DNA of 46,876 nucleotides from an uncultured Clostridia bacterium (GTDB lineage: Bacteria > Bacillota > Clostridia > TANB77 > CAG-508). This document shows, in pieces, positions 18,362-27,091 of the stretch. Where the stretch lies: NCBI GenBank assembly GCA_947642355.1, contig CANRSD010000010.1, positions 1 to 46,876 of the forward strand, given 5' to 3'. The notes beneath the pieces are model-generated. The model ran no database searches. It was not told the origin of the DNA and saw nothing but the letters and a program-made list of their open reading frames with translations. Position numbers and translations under genes: made by a program. Numbering within the stretch: the stretch's first letter is position 1; each line of letters starts with the position of its first letter.

Positions 18362-19291
18362 CTATTTTTTCACTTCTTCTATAATTTTTTGTGCTGTAAG
18401 TTCAAAATATTCTAATACTTCCTCTGCTTTTCCAGATTTTCCAAATTGCTCATTCATTCCAATTTTAGTTAATTTTTTAGGATACTCCTCAATTAATACA
18501 TCTGATATAGCACTACCTAGCCCACCTATAATACTATGGTCTTCAATAGATATTAATTTCTCTGTTTCTTTTGCACATTTTAAAATAAGTTCTTTATCAA
18601 TTGGTTTTATTGTATGGATGTCTACAACCCTTACATCAATTCCTTCTTTATATAATATCTCTTTTGCTTCTAATGCTCTACTAACCATTGCACCAGTAGC
18701 AAATATTGTAGCATCTGTACCTTCTCCAAAACAAATTCCTTTACCAAATTCAAATTTAGTATTTTCATCATATATAATAGGTGTTGCTAATCTACAAAGT
18801 CTAATATAAATTGGTCCACTTATTTTAGCTGCTTCTTCTATTGCCCATTTAGTTTGTAAATCATCTGATGGAGATAAAATTCTCATATTAGGTAAGCCTC
18901 TCATTAAATTTATATCTTCAAGCATTTGATGTGTTGCTCCATCTTCTCCAACTGTAAGTCCACTATGTGTACCACATATCTTCACATTTAAATTTGGATA
19001 ACATACACTTGCTCTTATTTGATCATATACTCTACCAGTTACAAATACTGCAAATGAACTTGCAAATGGAATTTTACCACAGCTTGCCATTCCAGCAGCT
19101 ATTCCTATCATATTTTGCTCTGCTATTCCTATATTAAAAAATCTATCTGGATGACTTTTAGCAAATATACTAGTTTTAGTAGCTCCAGATAAATCAGCAT
19201 CTAAAACTACTACATTATTATTTATATCTCCCAAGCTTTTTAATGCCTCTCCAAAACTTTGACGAGTAGCCTTTTTTATATCATTATTCAT
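18362..19291 (-). CDS. Transketolase C-terminal subunit
   Basis: A 309-residue protein holding the pyrimidine-binding and C-terminal domains of transketolase: DADLSGATKTSIFAKSHPDRFFNIGIAEQNMIGIAAGMA, where the IAEQNM glutamate activates TPP, then TVGEDGATHQMLEDINLMR and a late domain with GAMVSRALEAK. It works with the subunit encoded 12 bases upstream to form one split transketolase of the pentose phosphate pathway. It has no in-frame CGG. The related DXP synthase is unlikely because of the two-gene split and the short length. Confidence 0.93.
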   Translation of the reverse strand: MNNDIKKATRQSFGEALKSLGDINNNVVVLDADLSGATKTSIFAKSHPDRFFNIGIAEQNMIGIAAGMASCGKIPFASSFAVFVTGRVYDQIRASVCYPNLNVKICGTHSGLTVGEDGATHQMLEDINLMRGLPNMRILSPSDDLQTKWAIEEAAKISGPIYIRLCRLATPIIYDENTKFEFGKGICFGEGTDATIFATGAMVSRALEAKEILYKEGIDVRVVDIHTIKPIDKELILKCAKETEKLISIEDHSIIGGLGSAISDVLIEEYPKKLTKIGMNEQFGKSGKAEEVLEYFELTAQKIIEEVKK

Positions 19292-19303
19292 AAAAAACTC
19301 CTT

Positions 19304-20113
19304 TTATTTATTATTTAATTCTAAAATAGCTTTTTTATATTGTTCCTCATTTGGAGCTTTGCCATGCCAGCCTGCTTCATTTTCCATAAAAGAAACTCCT
19401 TTTCCTTTAACAGTCTTAGCTATTATAGCAGTTGGTTTATCTTTTATTTTTCTAGCATTCTCCAAAGAATGTAAAATTTCGTCAAAATTATGTCCATCAA
19501 TATTTATAACATTAAACCCAAAACTTGCAAATTTTTCATCAATTGGATATGAATTCATTACATCACTAATTTTACCATCTATTTGTAAGTTATTATTATC
19601 TACAATAACACAAAAATTATCTAATTTATAATGACTAGCAGACATAGCTGCTTCCCAAACTTGTCCTTCTTCAAGCTCTCCATCGCCTAAACATGTATAA
19701 ACTCTATAATCTCTTTTATCTAATTTCCCTGCTATTGCCATTCCGTACTGCTGTAGATATTCCCTGTCCGAAGTGAACCTGTTGACATATCCACCCCAGG
19801 TATTTTTTTCATATCTGGATGACCTTGTAATATTCCATTAACTTGTCTAAAATTTTTAACATCATCATCCGTCAAAAATCCTTTTTCTTTAAGAGTTGCA
19901 TATAAAACTGGTGCCGCATGCCCTTTTGATAAAACAAATCTATCTCTATTTTCATCATTTAAATTTATTTTCATTTCCCTAAAATATAAAGCTACAAGTA
20001 TTTCTACTAATGAAAGCGAACCTCCTGGATGACCGTGAACCTGCTTCAAAAGTTAATTTTAAAATTTCTTTTCTAATATTTAATGCTCTTTCATTTAAAT
20101 CTATATTATTCAT
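19304..20113 (-). CDS. Transketolase N-terminal subunit (three CGGN sites)
   Basis: The TPP-diphosphate-binding half of a split transketolase, 268 residues after joining. Sites: CGG 20034-20036 gives AGSGHPGGSLSLVEILVALYF; CGG 19768-19770 and 19743-19745 give STGSLGQGISTAVGMAIAGKL, the two only 25 bases apart. The TPP motif GDGELEEGQVWEAA...NNNLQIDG follows. The start ATG at 20111-20113 is preceded by AAGGAAAGG. All three glycines are in the most conserved transketolase motifs. Unshifted reading stops or diverges within 30 codons. Confidence 0.95.
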
Positions 20114-20127
20114 ATGCTTTCCTTTCC

Positions 20128-20751
20128 TTACCATACACCTACTACAATCATCCAAGCCCAGAACCAAGCCCAAACTGGTATATTTTTAATTCCAACACTT
20201 ATTGTATGAAATACACTTTGACCAAAAGACGAAAATGTTTCTGTATTTATATACTCACTTAAATCCATTCCAAGTATATTTCTAGTATCAAGCTCATAAC
20301 CAAAGAAGTTTATTATATAATCCTTATCCGGAAAGTCCTCTTTAAGTAATACTTCATACTTATTTATATATGAACCTTTAAATTTTAAAGTATAAGTTTT
20401 TCTCTCTCCACCACTTAGACCTTTTATTTGCATATATTTTGTTACTGCAAGAATATCTGATTTTGAATACAATTTAAGCTTTACATAAGCTTCATTTATA
20501 TACTTGTCCGAATTATTTTTTACTGTTACCGTAATATAACCATTGGTATTAGTAGATTTTGCTTCTTTTACTATAACATCTATATCTAATATTTGACCAT
20601 TTTTATTTAAATTATTATATGCTGTCCCATCCATATCATAGTACATATTTTTTATTAAACCATTTTCTAGAATAATAGATACCACAAAAAATACTACTAT
20701 TATTAGTATGTATGTTAAAAAAGTCTTTAACCTATCCATAAAATCCTCCAT
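20128..20751 (-). CDS. Membrane protein with an extracytoplasmic beta-rich domain, unknown
   Basis: A 207-residue protein with an N-terminal membrane segment (about 10-30, LTYILIIVVFFVVSIIL), a domain of alternating hydrophobic residues (GYITVTVKNNSDKYINEAYVKLKLYS and KTYTLKFKG) that resembles an immunoglobulin-like or DUF-type fold, and a Trp-rich C-terminal segment (PVWAWFWAWMIVVGVW). It is 14 bases upstream of the transketolase genes, so probably co-transcribed. It contains CCG-GAT and TCG-GAC, where CGG is out of frame and the frame is intact. Confidence 0.75.
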   Translation of the reverse strand: MEDFMDRLKTFLTYILIIVVFFVVSIILENGLIKNMYYDMDGTAYNNLNKNGQILDIDVIVKEAKSTNTNGYITVTVKNNSDKYINEAYVKLKLYSKSDILAVTKYMQIKGLSGGERKTYTLKFKGSYINKYEVLLKEDFPDKDYIINFFGYELDTRNILGMDLSEYINTETFSSFGQSVFHTISVGIKNIPVWAWFWAWMIVVGVW

Positions 20752-20800
20752 TTATGCTATTGCTTTTTAATTATATAATACCAGTAATTAATTGTAAATA

Positions 20801-21661
20801 CTATTTGTTTCTATTTTTAGTTTTATTCTTTAATTTTACTTCTAAGTTAGGAAAAGCTTTTGCTAATCTTTGAGAAAACCAAGAATTTTCAGTAAATTTA
20901 ATCTTTACACCTTCTGTAATATTTTCCCATATTTTTTTGTGAGTATATTTTATTCTCCTTTTAAATTTATTTTGAGATATTTTCATATTTAAAATTAATA
21001 TTCTATTTTTATTTTCCCAGCTTAATTTAGCATATCTAATTTCTTTTGTTGCAAATTCTTTTATTTCTCTGATTTTTTCAGTAGTAATTTCTTTTACTTT
21101 TTTAGAAACCTCCTCTGTATTATCTTTTACTTCTTTTTCTACTTGTTTTGTTGTTTTTCTAAATCCTAATATTACATTAAAAGACACAATTATATCTATT
21201 AAAAAAATTGTACACAAAATTATCAAAATAGAATCTAAAATTCCTATTGGAGCTTTAAAAATTATTCCAAGAAAAAATGGAGTAACAAACTTTACTAATA
21301 TTGTTCCAACTAATCCAAATGGAATTAGAGTTTCCAAACAAATACGGCCATTTATATTAAATTTTCGATTATGATAATCCCACCATCTTGCATTAAATAA
21401 TTTTTCCATTATATAGCTTGTAAAATATTCTAAAGTACCACAAATGACTATAGACATAATAAACATAACTGGAAAATCATTTACATATTTACTTAAAAAT
21501 ATAGTAATAAGAACTACACCAATTCCATATACTGGACAATATGGACCTATTAAAAAACCCCTATTTACTGTTTTTCCAGACTTTAAAAATTCTCCAATAG
21601 TTTCCATACACCAACCCAAAAATGCATATATAAAAAATATACAAATATATTTTTCTAACAT
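20801..21661 (-). CDS. Putative ABC-transporter type IV (CmpB-like) membrane protein
   Basis: A 286-residue protein with four to five membrane segments in the first 165 residues and a long, basic, helical tail. MLEKYICIFFIYAFLGWCME, GFLIGPYCPVYGIG, LEYFTSYIMEKLFNARWWDY and INGRICLETLIPFG are typical of the family annotated as putative ABC-transporter type IV (PF06541). Its cargo is unknown. It lies 49 bases upstream of the preceding membrane gene in the same direction. It has no in-frame CGG. Confidence 0.8.
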   Translation of the reverse strand: MLEKYICIFFIYAFLGWCMETIGEFLKSGKTVNRGFLIGPYCPVYGIGVVLITIFLSKYVNDFPVMFIMSIVICGTLEYFTSYIMEKLFNARWWDYHNRKFNINGRICLETLIPFGLVGTILVKFVTPFFLGIIFKAPIGILDSILIILCTIFLIDIIVSFNVILGFRKTTKQVEKEVKDNTEEVSKKVKEITTEKIREIKEFATKEIRYAKLSWENKNRILILNMKISQNKFKRRIKYTHKKIWENITEGVKIKFTENSWFSQRLAKAFPNLEVKLKNKTKNRNK

Positions 21662-21726
21662 TATAAAAATCTCCTTATCGTTATATGGAAAATATTTTAC
21701 ATTATTCTACATTTTTTTTCAATATA

Positions 21727-22842
21727 TTATTTCATTACTTCAGATATTACTTCTGCTAAATATTTCATACTTCCTGTTGCTTCTTCTAAGGTATTTCCTG
21801 TTGCTCCTACTTCTATTATAAAACTACTATTAGTTAAATTCTGATTATACCTTGAATTTCTAACTATTATTGGTCTAAAGAGTCCTGGATACATTTCATT
21901 TGCTTTTTGTTGAATTTTTACAGCATATTTTAAGTTAGTTTGCCAATTATCATGTCCTAATCCACCACCATTAGTACCTATAACAAACATAAGCTGAGCT
22001 ACTTTTTCATCACCTATTTTTACACATGGAGCATAATTACTCATACTTCCTATTGCATCTCTATGTAAATCTATAACAGTCTGAACTCCTGATATTGAAC
22101 CTACAATTTCGCTAACAGTTGTATATGATCTATTATAAGAACCATTATAAGCAGGATAATCATGAAACGCTTGAGAATGATTTACTTTATAACCTTTATT
22201 AGTTAGTGCATCTGTTAAAACACTACCTACTTTAGCTACAGAATAATTTAAATCTGTTGTTCTATAATTTCCTGAAGGTGTATATCTATTATTATCTGTT
22301 TGTGTATAACTTTCACAAGTATGAGTATGAAAAATTACTATATTATTTTTGTCTGTATATTCAACATTAGGTGTTAATATATCTTCTGTTAAAGTATACT
22401 TACTTTCATTTTTTATTTTTACATTACCATATGTAACATTATAATTTTCAGACAAATTATTTTCTGATATTATTGATGTTGGTAAATTTCTTAAAGAAGT
22501 TGTATTTTGTTCTTGAACTATATTTTCAGAAGGTGGCAAAGGAGTTTCAGACACCTGAAGGCTTGGCTCATTATTTATATTATTATCTATTTCATTTTTA
22601 TTACCACTAGCTAATATTGGCATCTCTGAAAGTATTAGTTTCTCAAAAGAATTCTGATCTTTTTTAGTTTTAAATTCTAGTGAAATATTCTTTTTTATAA
22701 TATTAACATAACTAAATTTTTTAACATTTTTTATTACTAAATCTCCAATATTCATAATACCTATCATAAGAAAAAAAATTATAACTACTTTAATTATATT
22801 CTTTAAAACACCTTTTAAATTAATAACAGCAAAATTAATCAT
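21727..22842 (-). CDS. spoIIP: Stage II sporulation protein P (SpoIIP)
   Basis: SpoIIP is an amidase/endopeptidase that thins septal peptidoglycan with SpoIID and SpoIIM during engulfment. The 371-residue protein has an N-terminal membrane anchor (about 12-34), a variable linker and the catalytic domain: VIFHTHTCESYTQ, DLNYSVAKVGSVLTDALTNKG, VIDLHRDAIG, FVIGTNGGGLGHDNWQTN and SSFIIEVGATGNTLEEA. The metal ligands (the HTH and DLHRD histidines, late Glu) are visible. It marks the organism as a spore former or a descendant of one. It has no in-frame CGG. It diverges from coaD across a 140-base gap. Confidence 0.93.
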   Translation of the reverse strand: MINFAVINLKGVLKNIIKVVIIFFLMIGIMNIGDLVIKNVKKFSYVNIIKKNISLEFKTKKDQNSFEKLILSEMPILASGNKNEIDNNINNEPSLQVSETPLPPSENIVQEQNTTSLRNLPTSIISENNLSENYNVTYGNVKIKNESKYTLTEDILTPNVEYTDKNNIVIFHTHTCESYTQTDNNRYTPSGNYRTTDLNYSVAKVGSVLTDALTNKGYKVNHSQAFHDYPAYNGSYNRSYTTVSEIVGSISGVQTVIDLHRDAIGSMSNYAPCVKIGDEKVAQLMFVIGTNGGGLGHDNWQTNLKYAVKIQQKANEMYPGLFRPIIVRNSRYNQNLTNSSFIIEVGATGNTLEEATGSMKYLAEVISEVMK

Positions 22843-22920
22843 AATATCCTCTCACACAAAAAAACTTAATAGATTATATTAATAACATATTTAAAATATT
22901 CCTACTAAAATTACGAACTC

Positions 22921-22949
22921 TTTACATATTATATCAAAGGTGTTATAAT
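22921..22949 (+). promoter_or_regulatory. Sigma-A promoter of coaD
   Basis: TTTACA (22921-22926) and TATAAT (22944-22949) are 17 bases apart. AAAGGAG follows just before the ATG at 22983. Confidence 0.75.
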
Positions 22950-22982
22950 GCATGAAAATGAAATATTAAAGGAGTTCTTAGA

Positions 22983-23448
22983 ATGAAAATTGGTTTTTAT
23001 GCAGGAAGTTTTGATCCATTTACAAATGGTCATTTACATGTTATTAAAGTTTCATCACAAATATTTGATAAAATTATTATTGGTATAGGTGTAAATACTT
23101 CAAAAAAAAGAAGGTTTGATAAAAATATTATGAAAACTGCAATTGAAAATACTTTAAAATCTGAAAATATTACAAATGCAACTGTAATAACTTATTCAAA
23201 TCTTTCTGTAGATGCTGCTATTGAAAACAACGCAAACTTTTTAATAAGAGGGATTAGAAACGGAATGGATTATGATTATGAAGAAAATATTGCTCTTATT
23301 AATGAAGAAATCTCATCTTTGGATACAATATATGTACGTGCACGGTAGACTTGGTGCCTTAAGCTCAAGTATGGTTACTGAACTTTTACAAAATGGAAAA
23401 GATGTTTCTAATCTTTTGCCAAAAGAAGTTTTAGATATAATAAAATAA
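22983..23448 (+). CDS. coaD: Phosphopantetheine adenylyltransferase CoaD (one CGGN site)
   Basis: CoaD catalyses the fourth step of coenzyme A synthesis. The nucleotidyltransferase motif GSFDPFTNGHLHVI is at residues 8-21, and VDAAIENNANFLIRGIRNGMDYDYE follows. At CGG 23343-23345 the frame-0 reading is GCA CGG TAG, an immediate stop; reading C|GGT continues as GRLGALSSSMVTELLQNGKDVSNLLPKEVLDIIK and ends at TAA 23446-23448. The SSSMV motif after the junction is the conserved ATP-site serine block. The joined length is 154 residues, near the family norm. This is the second plus-strand example. Confidence 0.93.
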
Positions 23449-23478
23449 AATGGCAATTAAAAAAAATTGCCATTTTAT
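23447..23478 (+). terminator. Bidirectional terminator between coaD and the glycine-rich gene
   Basis: AAAATGGCAATT (23447-23458) pairs perfectly with AATTGCCATTTT (23465-23476). T runs lie on both strands. Confidence 0.85.
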
Positions 23479-23512
23479 TTTTATTATAAACTTCTATCTA
23501 AAAAATTTATAT

Positions 23513-25138
23513 CTATTTTTCTAAAATCTTATCTATACCATTAACACAAACATCAATAATACATGCACCTTTTCCACCATTTCCAGCTCCTGAAGTATAA
23601 TGTTTTCCACCAGTCCCTCCGGTTATACTTAAATAAAATATTAGAAAAATCAGATACATCAGTACTCAAAAAAACAAAAATCAGACCTCCTCCAGTTCCT
23701 CCAATTGCACTCTGTCCACCATCACCCCATCCGATTCGAACCGGCTCACATCAAATACTCCACTACCTGACAAATTCTTACAAGACACAAATAATGCACC
23801 TCCCCCAGGTCTATAAGCATATGCAGAAGCCCAAGATGCAGAACTGCTTTTTCCACCATTCCAACAAGTACCAGCTCCACCATCTTCAGCCCAACCAATT
23901 CCACGAGCTGCTGAACCACCTGCTCCTCCGCACGAAACACGTCCTGTTCCTAATGAACAAGTTCCACCATCTCCTGCACGAGCATCTGACTTACCTCTAC
24001 CAAATCCTCCTGTTCCTCCTGAAGCTAAAGCAGTAACATATGTACCAGTATTCATCTTAGCCAAATACAAATTTTGCGGTAATGCTTCACAAAAACAGTC
24101 TCGTAAACTTAATATTCCATCATTTCTGAAACTTCCTTCACAATAAATAAAAATTCCTTTAGGATATTTTCCTGATGACATTATTGATGTTAATGTATAT
24201 CCTTCATTTAATGTTAAATCTCCTTCTACTTTTAACACTACTGTATTAGTATTTATATCCTCTAACTTTCCTAAACTCCATGTAGTGTTATTTTTTGTTA
24301 ATCCATCAATTTCTACATTTATATCATTTCCACTTTCATCTTTTGTTGTTAATCTTTCTCCTATATTTAAATTTCCTTTATGATATATTACATTAAAATT
24401 ATATACTTCTTCTTCATATACTGTTTCTTCTGTTATACTACTATCTGTTGTTCCTTTTACTCTTATCATCTTTTTTCCACCACCATCTATTACTGCTATT
24501 CCACTTAATATATCATCTTTTAGTGGTGCTGCATTTGTTATTTCATCACTCGTAACTTTAATACTTCTTCCGATTACTTGCTTTTATTCTAAACACATAC
24601 TTTCCATTATCTGTTACTTTAAACATTTGTGAATTTTGTCCGATTACTCTCATCTTCTATTTCTTCTACTTTTTCTTTATCTATTGCTTCTATACTTTCT
24701 ATTTTTGCTGTTCCTTTTACTTCTCCTACTACTTGTAATTTTACTTCTAGTGCTATTTCATCTGTTGTTCTTAATATAACTACTCCTGTTGGCTTTTCTC
24801 CTTCTATCTTTTTTCCTACTATTACATTATTTTCTTCATCTATTTCAAAACTATGTTCTTTATATTCTCCATCTATTGTTCCTCCTACTACATCTACATC
24901 TATTCCTTCTAATTCATTTAATGTATTTTCTATATCTTCTTTACTTAATTCTTTTCCTATTTTATCTTTTTCCATTTGAAGATTTGCTATTTTTAATCCT
25001 ATTTCTTCTTTTATTTGACTTCGTTCTGTTTCATCTGCTGCTTTTTCTGCTTTTTCTATTATTCCATCTTGTCCTACTATTGCATTTAGAGACACTCCGA
25101 GCTAAAATAAGCAGTATGATAATCGTGTTTTTATTCTC
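23513..25138 (-). CDS. Glycine-rich surface-type protein with pilin-like N-terminus (six CGGN sites; 5' end missing)
   Basis: Joined across six CGGN sites (25097, 24640, 24570, 23741, 23731, 23619) the frame runs from an upstream TAA at 25139 to TAG at 23513, about 539 residues. It begins LLILAGVSLNAIVGQDGIIEKAEKA, the usual end of a type IV pilin-like N-terminal helix in clostridial surface proteins, then an acidic helical region, an Ig-like stretch (SNGQNSQMFKVTDNGKYVFRIKASNGRSIKVTS), and a long Gly/Ala-rich repeat (GGTGGFGRGKSDARAGDGG). The normal start (MKNKGITLIALVITI-like) is absent: no ATG or ribosome site precedes the open frame and the upstream gene's terminator is 25 bases away. It may be a 5'-truncated or silent cassette. 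Sites 23731 and 23741 are 10 bases apart. Confidence 0.65.
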
Positions 25139-25161
25139 TTATGACGAATTTTATAAAACAA

Positions 25162-25187
25162 AAAATAGAGTATCTCTACTCTATTTT
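25162..25187 (-). terminator. Terminator of the polysaccharide cluster
   Basis: AAAATAGAGTA (25162-25172) pairs with TACTCTATTTT (25177-25187) around a 4-base loop, with TTTTTTG next on the minus strand. The stem includes the stop codon of the glycosyltransferase gene. Confidence 0.8.
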
Positions 25188-26069
25188 CCACTTATTTTCC
25201 TTATTGGAATTTCTATTAAAAGCTCCAATCTTCTAAATAAATTTAAAACTTTAAAAATAAACATTTGAAAACAGTTTATTTTATTATAAACCTTTTGATA
25301 ATACATTTTACTTTTTTGTAATTCTTTTGTCTTTTTAAAATAACTAAAAACTTTATCAATTGTATTACTTTCAAAATGCACAAATTTTATATTATTTAAA
25401 CTATAAATATCATAACCTATATTTTTTATTTTTGTTGCTAATATATCTTCTTCATAAAATAAAAATACATTCTCATCAAAAAATCCGCACTTTTTCTAAT
25501 ATATCATATTTTGCTACAAAAAATGCTCCTGAAATTGCCTCTACTTTTAATTTTTCTTGTTTAAACTGTTCTTTTGTATATTCTCCACTTTTAAAAACTG
25601 GATAAAATATACATTGCATTAATCTTGTAGAATTTGCCATATCAATACTAGGTCTTCTAATTTTCCAACTACTTCTTCGTATTGGATTTTGATTTACATT
25701 ATACATTCTTGGAGCTACAATTGCTACTGAATTATTTTCTTCTAATTCTTTTATACATTTTTCTATTGCTATTTCTTCAATAGAAATATCTGGATTAGAA
25801 ATTATAATATATTCATATTTTTCATTTAAAGAATTAAGATATTTTATTCCAAAATTATTTCCGTATGAATATCCACCATTTTTAGGAGCTTGTATAATAT
25901 GAACTTTTTCATTTTTCAATTCATATAATTTTTCTAATACATTTAGATTAGTTGAACAATTATCTACAACAATAATTGTATCTATACATTTAAAATTTTT
26001 AATTTCATTAACATATCTTATTGTATCATTTTCAGAATTATAATTTAAAATAATAATTGCTGTTTTCAT
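25181..26069 (-). CDS. Family 2 glycosyltransferase (one CGGN site)
   Basis: A GT-A-fold enzyme: MKTAIIILNYNSENDTIRYV at the N-terminus, VVDNCSTN, ISNPDISIE (the metal-binding DXD-like triad), then [35 protein letters not shown]. The [12 protein letters not shown] block is the family's acceptor-side motif and is reached only if CGG 25485-25487 is read C|GGA (GTG C|GGA TTT TTT GAT). The joined length is 295 residues from the ATG at 26067-26069, which shares an A with the galE stop. It probably adds a rhamnose-like or other deoxysugar in cell-surface polysaccharide; the sugar is not determinable. Confidence 0.92.
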
Positions 26070-27076
26070 TAACCTATTTCCTTTTTCATAAAATTCCAAG
26101 AATCTCTACACATATCTTCTAATGTTTTCTCTGTTTTCCAACCAAGCTCTTTTAATGCTTTACTTGAATCTGCATAGTATTCAGCTAAATCCCCAGCACG
26201 TCTTTCCACTATTTTATAATTGACTTTAATTCCATTTACTCTTTCAAAAGTATTTATTAATTCTAATACACTATATCCTCTACCAGAACCTAAATTATAA
26301 ACATATAGCCCTTTACCCAATTCTTCTATTTTTTTCAAAGCACTTACATGTCCTTTTGCTAAATCTACAACATGTATATAGTCCCTTACACCAGTTCCAT
26401 CTGGAGTATCATAATCATTTCCAAAAACATTTAAAATTTCTAACTCATGACTTGCTACTTTTAAAATATATGGCATAAGATTATTTGGTATACCATTTGG
26501 TTTTTCTCCTATAAGTCCTGAACTATGTGCTCCTATTGGATTAAAATATCTTAAAATGCTAATACTCCATTCATTATCTGATATATATAAGTCCTCCAAA
26601 ATTTGTTCAATCATAGCTTTTGTAGTTCCATATGGATTAGTTGTTTTTCCTCTACCTAATTCTTCAACATATTTTGGAGTTCCTGGATCTCCATAAATTG
26701 TAGCAGATGAACTAAAAATAAAACTTTTTACATTTTTGTCTTTCATTATTTCTAATAAATTAATTGTACTCATTAAATTATTATGATAATACATAAGTGG
26801 CTTTTTTACAGACTCTCCCACCGCCTTATATCCAGCAAAATGTATTACTCCATCAATTTTATTTTCATCAAATATTTTTTCAATACTTTCTTTATTTAAT
26901 AAATCTTCTGTATAAACTTTTATATTTTTTCCAGTTATTTTTTCGATTTTTTCTTTTACTTTTGCTTCACTATTATATAAGTTATCTAATACAATTACTT
27001 CATACCCATTTTCTAATAATTCTACTAATGTATGTGAACCAATAAATCCTAATCCACCTGTTACTAATATTCTCAT
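26069..27076 (-). CDS. galE: UDP-glucose 4-epimerase GalE
   Basis: A 335-residue short-chain dehydrogenase-type epimerase. NAD-binding GGLGFIGSHTLVEL is at 6-19; SSSATIYGDP and the YGTTK pair (catalytic Tyr-x3-Lys) follow, with FNPIGAHSSG, DTPDGTGVRDYIHVVDLA and GSGRGYSVLE. It converts UDP-glucose and UDP-galactose and supplies precursors to the surrounding polysaccharide genes. An AAG GCG GTG stretch contains CGG out of frame and needs no shift. It is 15 bases after the amidoligase-like gene. Confidence 0.95.
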   Translation of the reverse strand: MRILVTGGLGFIGSHTLVELLENGYEVIVLDNLYNSEAKVKEKIEKITGKNIKVYTEDLLNKESIEKIFDENKIDGVIHFAGYKAVGESVKKPLMYYHNNLMSTINLLEIMKDKNVKSFIFSSSATIYGDPGTPKYVEELGRGKTTNPYGTTKAMIEQILEDLYISDNEWSISILRYFNPIGAHSSGLIGEKPNGIPNNLMPYILKVASHELEILNVFGNDYDTPDGTGVRDYIHVVDLAKGHVSALKKIEELGKGLYVYNLGSGRGYSVLELINTFERVNGIKVNYKIVERRAGDLAEYYADSSKALKELGWKTEKTLEDMCRDSWNFMKKEIG

Positions 27077-27091
27077 ATTGTTTCCTCCTAA

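Noticed and set aside
23728..23746. tRNA T-arm-like GGTTCGAATC on the minus strand
   Set aside because: The flanks do not form T or acceptor stems. The motif comes from the near-palindrome made by two CGGN sites in the glycine-rich gene.
23681..25268. Plus-strand Leu/Phe/Ser-rich ORFs opposite the minus-strand genes
   Set aside because: These are shadows of AT-rich codons on the real strand, with no ribosome sites or recognisable motifs.
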